Assembly: GCA_012845835.1 (NCBI GenBank)
Contig: JABAKD010000029.1
Location: 6,358,905-6,422,904 of the forward strand
Direction of reading: 5' to 3'
Length of the DNA: 64,000 bases
From: Undaria pinnatifida
Lineage: Eukaryota > Sar > Phaeophyceae > Laminariales > Alariaceae
Shown: positions 55,112 to 64,000 of the stretch, piece after piece
How the letters are laid out: every line of letters starts with the position of its first letter
Position numbering within the stretch: position 1 is the first letter of the stretch
Notes under the pieces: model-generated
What the model was told of the DNA's origin: nothing
The model's database searches: none
Seen by the model: the letters and a program-made list of their open reading frames with translations, nothing else
Translations under genes and position numbers: made by a program

Positions 55112-55950
55112 CAGTGGGTGGGACTATATAGTGCGGGTTATATAGTGCGCCCCTGCCGGTATAGATCGGGTGAAATCGCTTGGCACAAAATTCAGGCCTA
55201 TATAGTGCGCATGCCGCACAATACTATATAATGCGGATTTGGACCACCTCACACCCGATGTAGTGCAGGTCTGACGTCACCCCGCCTTAGATCATGGGGT
55301 CAAACTGACCACAAACCCGCAGTGCTGCGGTACAGCAGTACAGTACTACAGCTGTACAGTACCCCTACCACCTACTGGCAACACGAACAGCAGTCTAGAG
55401 GCTCACGATGCCTTGTGCAGCAGGCGAACTCTGCCATCTTCCCCATCTGGAGAGTGAGGACGACGACGACGTCGAAGGCGTTCGCACCGAGCCACCGTCG
55501 TATGCGGAAGTTCTCCAGCACTTCGCCGCCCTGGAAAACTTCGCAGAGGCGTCCGGCATCAATGAGGCCGGCCATTTGCTCCAGAGGGCACGGATGTTGA
55601 TGATTGCAGAGCATGCATCGCGGCCATCTCGCCAGACTGATGTCCGGGGGTATTTTGACACGTGAAACGATCGGCGTTGTTCGTTTTTCTTTTGGGGGGG
55701 GGTGGGTGGGGCGCCGGTCTACGGAGTGCCTGACTTTCATGTGTGGTGAAGTGACTCGTACGAAGTACAGTAAGTCAAAGGTTGGCACGTTTTACTTGTT
55801 CGTGCATTAAAACCAAGCCCAAGTCGATTCTAGTCGCGAATTGTGCGGGTACCCGCACTATAAAGGCCAGAAATCATATAGTGCGCGAGGTCGATATAGT
55901 GCGGGTACGGAGCCGTGTCACATACCCGCACTATATAGGCCCACCTACTG
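55112..55950 (+). mobile_element. Non-autonomous pogo/Tigger-like (Tc1/mariner) DNA transposon
   Basis: 839 bp flanked by TA. Termini are inverted: CAGTGGGTGGGACTATATAG at the left and the complement of CAGTAGGTGGGCCTATATAG at the right. Inside each end, TATATAGTGCG recurs (three or more times on the left, three on the right). TA target site, CAGT ends and a pogo/Tigger-type C-terminal transposase tail (55408-55665) place it in the pogo branch. The DDE core is missing, so it is a deletion derivative that would need a transposase from elsewhere. Confidence 0.85.
55408..55665 (+). pseudogene. Transposase C-terminal tail, pogo/Tigger-like, 85 aa
   Basis: The frame encodes an acidic stretch (ESEDDDDVEGVRTEPPS), a helical region (YAEVLQHFAALENFAEASG, NEAGHLLQRARMLMIAE) and the ending RQTDVRGYF. 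Tigger/pogo transposases end with an acidic linker, a helical segment and a QxxxxxYF or FF PCNA-interaction-like box, so QTDVRGYF at the extreme C-terminus fits. DNA-binding and catalytic domains are absent. The ATG may be incidental; a splice acceptor-like GCAGCAG lies just 5'. Confidence 0.7.
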
Positions 55951-57363
55951 TAGTCTACCTTTCTTGGTTTAGTGTAGGATCCAGTTTTTTCGCCAGATTC
56001 AACTTGATGTTAAAACACAGGCAGGTAAGATCTTCGATTGTTTGCGTGAAACATTCTACAGACATGCCGTGGCGTACCTCCAACGGCTTCGTAAAAAGTG
56101 GGGCGCAACTGTTTCCTCCTCTTCGCTTGGAAAAAGCCTGAATATTATAGAAGACAATATGAAGGCCTGTCATTAATCGATACGAGTTGTTCTCCTCCTG
56201 AAATAGAAACAGCCGTAGGATGTTTAGAAAAAAATGGCCATGTCACCCTCTTCTATTTGTCATGGGGGTCGGTATGGTAGCAAATACTCACGCTTTGACT
56301 GGATATTGCGAGCGGCATTTGCCGGGGAGAGAACTTGGTGATTTTTTCGTGAACCAGTCCGCAGCGCACCCTTTCAGCGAGAATTCCGCTTCGGTCACCA
56401 TGTGCCAGAGTCAATGTGCGGCTTGCCTGTGTTGTCGTCATTTTGTGGTGCTTCGAAATAAACTGTGCGGCTTCCCATTCACCGCAGGCGAATATAAAAG
56501 GTGGGGGCGTTGTCGCCATGGGCAGATGTTACTCTATCAAACTATGCTGACAACGTCGTCAGCTGTGAATTTGACAACTTAGAGTCAATACCCATCTTTT
56601 CAAGCTGCGCAATACATCGTTCGCGCGCGTTGACAGAAACTTCATAATGAGTTGAAGTTCGTTGGCCATCAAACCGTACGAGTACTTGTTATGGATATAC
56701 AAAACGTCGTGGTCGAATAACGTTTGCGGTTCGTATCGGCGTCGGCAAAAACTAGCTCGGTTCAGGTTATCCTCCGGTCTAGTACGTAGGCCCCTGTTCA
56801 AACTTTGGAGTATAATTTAGCACACTAGACTATGACATTAGCGTATTTTTGTCTCTTTCGCAAGAGGTGAAAATCTCAATGAAAGCCCTCTTTTTTCCGT
56901 AGTATATAGTCTATGTGCTCAACACTCGACATGTCGACGTCAAGACTCGAAACAGTCGGCATTGATTCAGGTAGAGCACAGGCTCAATATTACGCATTGT
57001 AGGGTTTTAGGCAGGTGCTTCGGGGGTATAACGGATTGCTGGGTACTGCAGCGGTGGAGCATCGCAGACAGCCTGTCGGTCTTGCTCTTCATCTCTAACA
57101 CAACTGCTGTGTTTCTCTCATGAGTGTGCTAAGTGGATATTAAATAGCTTGGTGGGTGTTTGAGCGATGATCCCTCCGAGCTAGGTTTTCGTCCACGACC
57201 ATTCGACCGCACTGTACGCACTAGGTATTGTTTTGTTTCGTTTCCGTGTTACTTCTTAGTTTTTGCCTTCGTACTTCTTAGCTGCTGACGAACAGGACAG
57301 AAACGAAATATTTATTGTAGATCGTGTGGCAAGGTACCGGTTCGACTAATAAGTAGAAGCGTG
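55951..57363. other. No supported gene
   Basis: Only short frames, none with recognised products. Confidence 0.4.
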
Positions 57364-57462
57364 TACTACTACTACTGCTACTACTACTACTACTACTACT
57401 GCTGCTACTACTACTACTACCACTACCACTACTACTACCACTACCACTACTACTACTACTAT

Positions 57463-57519
<57 letters not shown>

Positions 57520-57545
57520 CACTAATACTGCTACCACTACTGCTG

Positions 57546-57578
<33 letters not shown>

Positions 57579-57598
57579 ATACTATTACTAATATTATC
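57364..57598. repeat. (CTA)n microsatellite, ~235 bp
   Basis: Long imperfect CTA/CTG/CCA triplet array. It creates a spurious poly-Val frame on the minus strand. Confidence 0.97.
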
Positions 57599-57679
57599 GT
57601 AGTCCGGAATCCCACAGTGAGCGGCAGTTTTTGACGTTTTAGGTTGGGTTCAACAAGGGGAGGGTGAAAGCGGCAGCAG

Positions 57680-58080
57680 TAATGACACTTCTTGTTGTGT
57701 TGCTTGTTTTGTTTTTTGTTTTACTTTTTGCTTTGTTTTGCTCTTCGTTTCCTTGTTCCCTCTCCACGGGCCTTTACACCGGTATCTCTTCCCTCTTCTT
57801 CGTGTTGTTTCGTCCGCGCATCAAAGCAGTCATCTGTACTTCTTCAGCACGTCTGTACTCTGTTAGTACTTTTTGGAGCCTTTCTTGTCTTTCAAGACTT
57901 TTTTGAGAACCCCCCGCCGTTTGAGTTATTTCTAATTTTGTTTCCTTCATTTTGTGGTCTTGATTGTTTTGTTTGAGAGTTCCCGAATCCCGAACACTTC
58001 GTATTATATAACAGTTCACTTGTTTTACCTTGTTTCGCTGCGACTGTTTTGTTGTCATTTTTTTTCTTCATCCCATTTAT
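57680..58080. repeat. T/C-rich tract
   Basis: Plus strand is strongly TTTTG/CTTC-rich; the frames over it are low-complexity. Confidence 0.7.
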
Positions 58081-58375
58081 TTTTCCCTCACACTACTCTC
58101 GTGCTCCCGCCCAGTAACAGCTCAAATCCAGAGTCATATGGCGGGCGTTCCTTCCCCCTCCCAAACAAGGTACGCGCCTTCGTTTTCATCGCGAGGATAT
58201 TTCAGCATTTTCTTCCCTCGTCGACCCTGTGACCACATAGTTTGCATCTCTCTAGGATGAACTAGGCCGTGGCCTTTCGGGCACGACGCAAACGCTATAA
58301 GGCACGTAGAGATAGGCGCGACGCAGGCGGCTTTTGTAAGATTGGCATACAGCCATAGATAGGCTTTTTTTTTTT

Positions 58376-58463
58376 TCCATCCTCCGGCGGATGGGAGAAA
58401 ATAAAGCTTTAGCTCACCACACTTCCACGTATTCTCATACCCGTCGTGTGTCGATTTAACTCA
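58376..58463 (+). repeat. 85-bp dispersed repeat, copy 2
   Basis: CATCCTCCGGCGGATGGGAG, then AGCTCACCACACTTCCACG and CGTGTGTCGATTTAACT. Preceded by a T run, like copy 1 at 53208. Confidence 0.8.
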
Positions 58464-58531
58464 GTTGCTTTCGCAGCCCAACGCTAGCTAGCGCACCCTT
58501 CGGGTCCCATTGTAGGTATAGCGTGAGCATA

Positions 58532-58620
58532 TGCCTGAGGTGCCTGAATGCGCCTGAAACGTGTGTCTTTTTATTTAGCAACTCATTAGCCTGAAAAAAC
58601 CCATGCCTGAACCGTGCCTG
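58532..58620. repeat. GCCTGA motif cluster
   Basis: Six GCCTGA hexamers at 58532, 58541, 58551, 58588, 58604 and 58615, four of them followed by AA. Confidence 0.75.
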
Positions 58621-59847
58621 AAACTCTTCAGCGGCCATATAGCAAATACTATTATATTGTGATGTGATTATGCTCCAAGGGAAAACACGGTTGAAAAACA
58701 GCTGAAGGTACCTGCTGAGCGCCCCCAGTCAAATCCCGTACATGGTAAATTAAAGTAGTTTCTGTCAACGGCTAAAAAACTTGAAAGAAATACATGAAAC
58801 CTGTTCTTCAGCGTTCCTAGGCAAATCGTACACAAATATCAAGTAGTTTGAATACATGCGGTAAATGCACGAAGCTTTTGGAGCGCTGCTGAGAATGTAA
58901 GTTTTGGAGAATAGAGTATTGTCTCGCTCCAAGCAGTGCCGGCATGTATCAACCAGCAGTAAATGCCCGCACACAGTAGTATATCGTTATAAAACAGCTT
59001 TGTAGGCGCGCTGTTTTATTCGTTGTGCAAATCATCCGCAACATGTTTGTCATGTACCAGTATGAAGGACGCCCTGGTTTGACTATGTGTAGGCATTGTA
59101 TATAGCTCATATGTGTACAATAGGAGACAACAACGGCAGCATAAATTCATATAATTACCTGGTTGACATCCTCTTGTATGATAGAGGTATTAACAGCTTA
59201 TGCGTCGATCGTCGACTACAACGTCAGCGCTCGCGAAGTTGCACGCAAAAGCAACGTTTTCTATATTTGCCCTATATTCAATTGCGATTTTTCTATGGCG
59301 GCTCCCTCTGTGCAGGTCCGCACGATATGACGGTTGCACTGCCCAGAACAACCCGACCCCAGACCTGACCTTGACTTCAAACCCTAACCCCAGACCGAAC
59401 TCTTTGAGGCGCCTGAGGTCAGCTCTTATGGTCAGCAGGGGCAGTTACGCGCGAATCTGAAAAACCTTCGCGTGCAACTAAACGTCTGGTCCTACCACGT
59501 ACCTCACCCGTCAGTATGTACGACGAAACACCACCACCGCTACTCGCAGGTGTTCTATTTCCGTGCGTGTGCACCAGACGCTCTGTACTGGAGCACAAAA
59601 CAAACGATGTTCGATTCGCGCAACAAACAGTTCAGCGACACCCAACGTGCACATCATGTATGTGTGCATGCAGGCATGCAGGGGCGACAAAAATACCTAG
59701 TCGCGGGGTTGGTTCTGACCTCAAATCACAATTCGACGACACCATCACGACCGCATGATGACCAGTCCACTCTGCTGTGGCCAAAACAAAATATATTCCC
59801 TTCCCCGTAGCATTGGGAGTTCGAGACTAACTGTGTTGTACAAGAAT

Positions 59848-60170
59848 GCCTGAATTTTCCTGAAGGCGTGCCTGACACAGCCCTGCCCAAATATTGGCAG
59901 GACAGGCACGAAAATAGTTGTTCAGATACGCCTTTTCAGGAAAGACAGATCAGGCATTGATCCAGGCATGTAGTAAGGCTCCGGCCTACCCCCTTTCGCC
60001 TGATTTCGGGTATTCCAGGCTAACCGCGTTTTTTCGCCATGCCTGAAGTTGCGCGGAAGAGTGCCCGACGCGAGCCTGGCGAACGATTGGGCAAGGTAGG
60101 TTCGAAAGTAGTAGTCCAGGCAAGTCTTTTTCAGAAAGAGTAGTTCGGGAATTATACCAGCTGTGCCTGA
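59848..60170. repeat. GCCTGA/TCAGGC motif cluster, both orientations
   Basis: GCCTGA at 59848, 59870, 59998, 60041 and 60164, with reverse forms (TCAGGC, CCAGGC) between them, for example 59950 and 59962. It is looser than the cluster at 58.5 kb. Confidence 0.55.
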
Positions 60171-60664
60171 AAGGCTAGGGCCACGGATGAATAATAAGAA
60201 AGGAGATTGTGTCATTTGGTAGAAATGACGGTTTACTTTGCATCAGAGTATACATCGTATATACAAGTATGTTACGCCATTTATTGTGTACGCTAAAAAA
60301 AAAAATGATTCCCGCCTACTTACAATACGAGAAGGTAAAAAGAGCGCGTAAGACGCACGTCTTGACACCATTAACGTCTACGTTTGGTTCGCGCATAAAC
60401 TGTCCAAATTTTGGCCTCCAGTAGTCATCCCGGGGGACGCACCTAATCTTCGCGCATCACGACCCGGAAGCCGAACTATAAACCCTGGTTCTCTCGCATT
60501 ATACACAGCTGATCACGGTAGCGCATGGGCACTCATGCATGCGTGTTAGTATCATACAACAACACCACAAAGTGCCTTCATATGATGACATCTTGAGCGA
60601 AACATTGACTATGTACATGCTAGGGCGCACATGAGAAGGCACCCATACCTCCGACGGCGTAGAC

Positions 60665-60809
60665 CTACCGACGGAACAGACCGACCGTTTCGGACTCAAA
60701 ACGAAACCAGTAGGAGAAAGCGATCAAAAGCGCCGCAGCGATGAGCGTAGGGACGACAACGAGCCACGCTTCGCTGGCCGTAAGAAGAACAGTGTTTAGT
60801 CGGCCACAA
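60665..60809 (-). CDS. Candidate terminal exon of a membrane protein
   Basis: Acceptor TTGGCAG, then 47 codons and TAG. Encodes a polar lead (CGRLNTVLLTASE), one strong helix (AWLVVVPTLIAAALLIAFS) and a short tail YWFRFESETVGLFRR. This is typical of a C-terminal membrane anchor. The likely partner exon is at 61111-61179, but the phases I can propose do not match, so the model is incomplete. Family not recognised. Confidence 0.35.
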
Positions 60810-61110
60810 CTGCCAAGCACAATCTTCCAGTGGCATACCCAGTGGCACGAGAGGCCGCAGAAAGGGGCCCAGAACAAAGATTAGCCGCAGGAAGTGATCA
60901 TGTTATGTGGCCTTCACGCGTTATAAACTGGAGACCACGGCTGGCCTAGCAACTTGGCCTTGCCACGCCATGGTGCGCCACATGGATCAACGCTCGTGTG
61001 TATCGCTGTGGCGAAAGCCTGGTAGACTTGGGCTGACCGTATATTGCGAGACCCACGCAATCTAAAAAAAGACAATGGCGAAGAGCATCTATCTCTGGGA
61101 TAACTGTCAC

Positions 61111-61179
61111 GAGGGTGGCGATGGTCACCGGTGGAATGACTGGCATGATCAGCTTCCACATCAACAGGAGCTGAAGCGA
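61111..61179 (-). CDS. Candidate internal exon of a membrane protein
   Basis: Strong acceptor (CTCTGTTCTCCAG), 23 codons (SLQLLLMWKLIMP, then VIPPVTIATL) and a possible donor CTC|GTGACA. Hydrophobic and proline-rich, as in transporter helices. The frame remains open about 25 codons further, so the 3' edge is uncertain. Confidence 0.35.
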
Positions 61180-61321
61180 CTGGAGAACAGAGACAAGTGA
61201 GGTGGAGCAGCGTCATCCGTACGCCCGCTGCACTATTTCATCCGGAGATGAAAGCGGCGGTCGCCCCTTTACAATCATCTTTCGAGTTGGGACGATAAAA
61301 ATAGGAATCACTTCATAAAAT

Positions 61322-61592
61322 GGACCAAGGCTACGGTAGGGGGGGTGCCCCCATTTTCACTGGTGTGTTTGAGCCACTCGCACGAGTGACTCTGTACCTC
61401 ACGGATGAAAATGGTTTACGCAGTTGTTTCGGTGCAACGTAGATTACCATTGCATTGCGGATTGATTTCGTCAATATAAAACATGAAGAAAACCTAAGAT
61501 CGCAAAGGAACAAAGGGGTTACTCGCGCGAGTGACCCCTAGCCACTGAAATAAAAGGCCTAGAAAAGGACCCCCCTACCGTAGCCTGGGTCA
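61322..61592 (+). mobile_element. Small TIR element (MITE-like), copy 3
   Basis: Ends GGACCAAGGCTACGGTAGG and, inverted, GACCCAGGCTACGGTAGGG. Interior blocks TTTGAGCCACTCGCACGAG and TTACTCGCGCGAGTGACCCC form internal palindromes. About 270 bp, no ORF. It is the best preserved of three copies. Confidence 0.8.
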
Positions 61593-61599
61593 ATGAGAC

Positions 61600-61690
61600 A
61601 TGTTAAATAGTCCAGTGGTTAACCTCAAACATTTCTTAGTCAAGGTTGTAGCCAGACATTCAAATCTCGCCAAGGGCATTTTCACTTTCT
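61600..61690 (+). mobile_element. Degenerate tRNA-like SINE head
   Basis: A box TAGTCCAGTGG (61608-61618) fits the consensus. A B-box-like ATTCAAATC (61658-61666) lies 40 bp on, with its first base changed. No clear anticodon arm. Confidence 0.4.
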
Positions 61691-61951
61691 CGACACCTAC
61701 TACTGCCGAGAGCGCGTTCTATCGATTGAGTCAAAATATATGTGAGTCGACGACAGAATAAAAAAAGTGCTGATTTTTTTTCGCGAAAAAACAAATGCGC
61801 GCACTGTAGTGAGGCGGGGGGGCCACAGACAGCACAGTGAGCCCATATCAGATTTACATCTGTTGAAGGAGCATGAGGAATGAAACCTGCGTAGATCGTG
61901 GACGGGATGAGATAATCAAAGCAACACGAAAGTACAAACACACATCCTCCG

Positions 61952-62260
61952 CTAAGATCGACCATGAACTTCGTCGAAAGCCATTTGAAGGGTATTTGGT
62001 GTTAACGATTTCCAACCTCTGCTGTGTGTGTTGGAAAATATAGAATATATTCGAAACCGAAGAATGCCGAAACACAGCGCCGCCCCAACTACAAAAAGTA
62101 GATAAATACTGACAAGATAACGTCGGGACGACGTACTAACGCATCCGTACACAACGGCATTCAACGGCAGAGATTTCGCTGCGGGAGTATTATGGGGACA
62201 ACTCCGGTGGGGACAACTCGCGCTAATGTTATACCGGGATCCGAAGGATACGCCAGCTAT
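61952..62260 (-). CDS. Candidate membrane-protein exon
   Basis: Minus-strand frame with LNAVVYGCVSTSSRRYLV, a hydrophobic helix (SIYLLFVVGAALCFGILRF) and SNTHSRGWKSLTPNTLQMAF. Same strand as 61111-61179 and 60665-60809, so possibly the N-terminal part of one multi-pass protein. Splice borders are not secure. Confidence 0.3.
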   Translation of the reverse strand: MAGVSFGSRYNISASCPHRSCPHNTPAAKSLPLNAVVYGCVSTSSRRYLVSIYLLFVVGAALCFGILRFRIYSIFSNTHSRGWKSLTPNTLQMAFDEVHGRS

Positions 62261-62639
62261 CGCTGCTTTTCGAATGCATTTGAAATACAGTAACACGCGG
62301 TGTGTATGAAAATACGTGTTCTTCCCATCCGCCGGCACAAAAAAAAAAAAAAAAAACATCGTGTTAATACATACCTGGTATAATTGGAAAAAAATTGTAT
62401 CAACCATACATTTGGACGATTTCTTGTGGGGAGGGTTGGCCTTGGATTTTGACGTTCAACGGTTTCAGTTCTACTTCGTAGTGTTTTAATATACTCGTAA
62501 TTGCTTTCCTATCCGACGACTACTTAACTAAAGTCGGTAAATCGCACAAAACATAATACCTTATAATCTTGGACGCTTCGTGTGACGTGTTACGTATCGT
62601 GTGACTTCGCTCCCATCGCCTGCCGTCGTTTGTTTGGTA

Positions 62640-63354
62640 TTTAGACAGAAGGTCGTCCCAGTAGCTTCAGGTGACGTACGTAGTGTGCAAGTTGTACATA
62701 CCAGGCAATCTGGTGCCTTGCTATCCTGTCTGTCGTACATTTCTTGGTTTCATCAACAGCGGTAATTCTGCCACCCGCACTCCCCGTTCCGCTTTGTGAG
62801 TCACGCATCCGGGCTGCGCGGCGGTACGAGATCTTTTCCTCATGTCCGCTACGTGCCACCTGCCCATGATCTTTTTAGCCGCTCCAAGGATCTCTCTCTA
62901 CCACTTGTCCTCCTTCTTTGCCCCGTAGACTCACCGTGCGTTTAAAACTGCAACCCGCCTGAAGAATCTTCTGTGGAACCTTTGGTGGATGGAAAAGGGG
63001 TGAAGTCGTCTCTACGGGTTCTGTCCTAGGTTTTCGGTTGCCCGCCTCGTCCCGGGTTTCTCCACCGCCTACCTGAGCGAACATAATCCGACTAGGTAAT
63101 CGCCCCTTGGTTTGCCATATCATGACAAGGCAGCCCCAGCAAAGGAGAGCTGCCTTTCCCATATGGTATTTTCGATGTTCTCGCATTTCGTCTTCTTGAG
63201 GCCATGGCGTACGAGAGGTCAGTATGGAATGCACGACGCTGGAATCCAAGGACTCGCACGAAGATTTCGAGGTGCGCCTTTCGGAGCTCGCCATAGTGAG
63301 TCGCGTTGCAGTACGTACAAGTCTAGTGTCTCCTGGGAGAGAGCCTGCCCGCAT
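62640..63354 (-). mobile_element. LINE C-terminal fragment
   Basis: The minus frame has MGKAALLCWGCLVMIWQTKG, RLPSRIMFAQVGGGE and an Arg-rich end, followed after about 160 residues by a second open piece (RDSQSGTGSAGGRITAV). The RLPxRxMFxxxxGG signature matches the post-RT tail of the LINE at 26.5 kb, though the two differ in detail. 5'-truncated, with at least one frame change. Confidence 0.55.
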
Positions 63355-64000
63355 TCACTGTCGCTCTAGGATTAGGGTTAGGGCATCCGACCGGTGAGCT
63401 GCTTTTCCCCTTTTTGGTCATCAAGCACTGGCTCAGTTGAACAAGCGATAAATTAAAGAGCTCCGTTTTACAGTGGTGGTTCCGGTATAAGTATGACGAC
63501 CCCTTGACAAGAGCACTGTCAGCCATTTTAGGCCGGACTCGCCTACTAGCCGAATATGTTATTTAAATGGCAACACTCGACGACATGAAAAAGGTGCCGT
63601 GCCTATATAAGACGACTCGACCCGATATAGGTACGTTTCGGCAGTGTGGTTAGCATGAGACCTTTTTTATTGCCAACCTTGACAGTTGGAGCTGCGACAG
63701 CGCTTGTTTTCTGCCGCATGCCCCTGCTCTTTATATGCTCGCCAGCTCAGCGCCCATTTTCAAAATATGTGTACACATCAAGATCGTCTGTGATAATGCG
63801 CAGCAGTGGAGCGGTACAGCAGTAGTAGCTGATAAAACCATCGGAACACCGTTGGCGTGTTTTAGTGACATTATTCGAGCCTTGACTGACTGCAACTTAT
63901 TGCACCATGGGTACGCAAGCACTTACGCTACGTTGGGGAACGCGAAACACTGAGGCATTTTCTGCCAGTTAAGAGCAGCGCCCTAATGACCCCCGAACAA
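63355..64000. other. No supported gene; TATA-box candidate at 63604
   Basis: TATATAAG (63604-63611) precedes a plus-strand frame with no recognisable product. The ATTAGGGTTAGGG at 63371 is only two telomere-like units. Confidence 0.35.

Noticed and set aside
57346-57537. 63-residue poly-Val/Ala ORF on the minus strand
   Set aside because: It is a translation of the CTA microsatellite.
60665-62260. Complete model of a multi-pass membrane protein
   Set aside because: Three exon candidates share a strand, but the phases and borders I can propose do not agree, so they are listed separately.
63368-63383. Telomere-like TTAGGG repeat
   Set aside because: Only two units, inside otherwise ordinary sequence; not a telomere or interstitial array.

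Overview
The window looks like nuclear DNA of a brown alga or a close stramenopile relative. The basis is GT-AG introns with GTGAGT/GTAAGT donors, very long introns, LINE C-termini of a type I associate with brown algae, a Copia fossil, a pogo/Tigger derivative and abundant simple repeats. The taxon is an inference. No rRNA, clear tRNA, CRISPR or prokaryotic operon signal was seen. All gene models were built by eye from splice signals and protein similarity.

The best-supported gene is a 12-helix major facilitator superfamily (MFS) transporter on the minus strand. It has nine exons between 37179 and 16692 and encodes 590 residues. All eight splice junctions keep phase, and the product shows the MFS GxxxDRxGxR loop, the RxxxG of helix 4 and the antiporter GPxxGG motif. 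Its second intron is about 11.8 kb and carries most of the repeats in the window. A paralogue of its C-terminal half lies convergently on the plus strand (4182-7254) with the same exon lengths for exons 7 and 8; its N-terminal half was not found and may lie upstream of the window.

Layout: 0.6-4.0 kb, weak minus-strand exon candidates; 4.2-7.25 kb, MFS paralogue; about 8.9-12.15 kb, broken Ty1/Copia fossil on the minus strand; 12.3-16.6 kb, minisatellites, a tRNA-like SINE head and AAC-tailed repeats; 16.7-37.2 kb, the MFS gene with repeat-filled introns. Within that gene, 29.1-35.6 kb is a palindromic and tandem repeat domain whose units are separated by long G runs. The stretch 37.2-64 kb is gene-poor: a 230-bp inverted pair (39.8-40.3), a 41-bp tandem duplication, a possible secreted-protein first exon (50.9), a TA-flanked pogo/Tigger derivative keeping a transposase tail (55.1-55.95), a long CTA microsatellite, three copies of a small TIR element (two here and one at 6.6 kb), membrane-protein exon candidates (60.7-62.2) and a LINE tail (62.6-63.35).

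The most unusual content is repeat architecture: three unrelated tandem unit types all punctuated by homoguanine runs; a common (AAC)n-ended 3' tail attached to different bodies; and a dispersed repeat that includes the 3' end of a membrane-protein exon with its splice donor.
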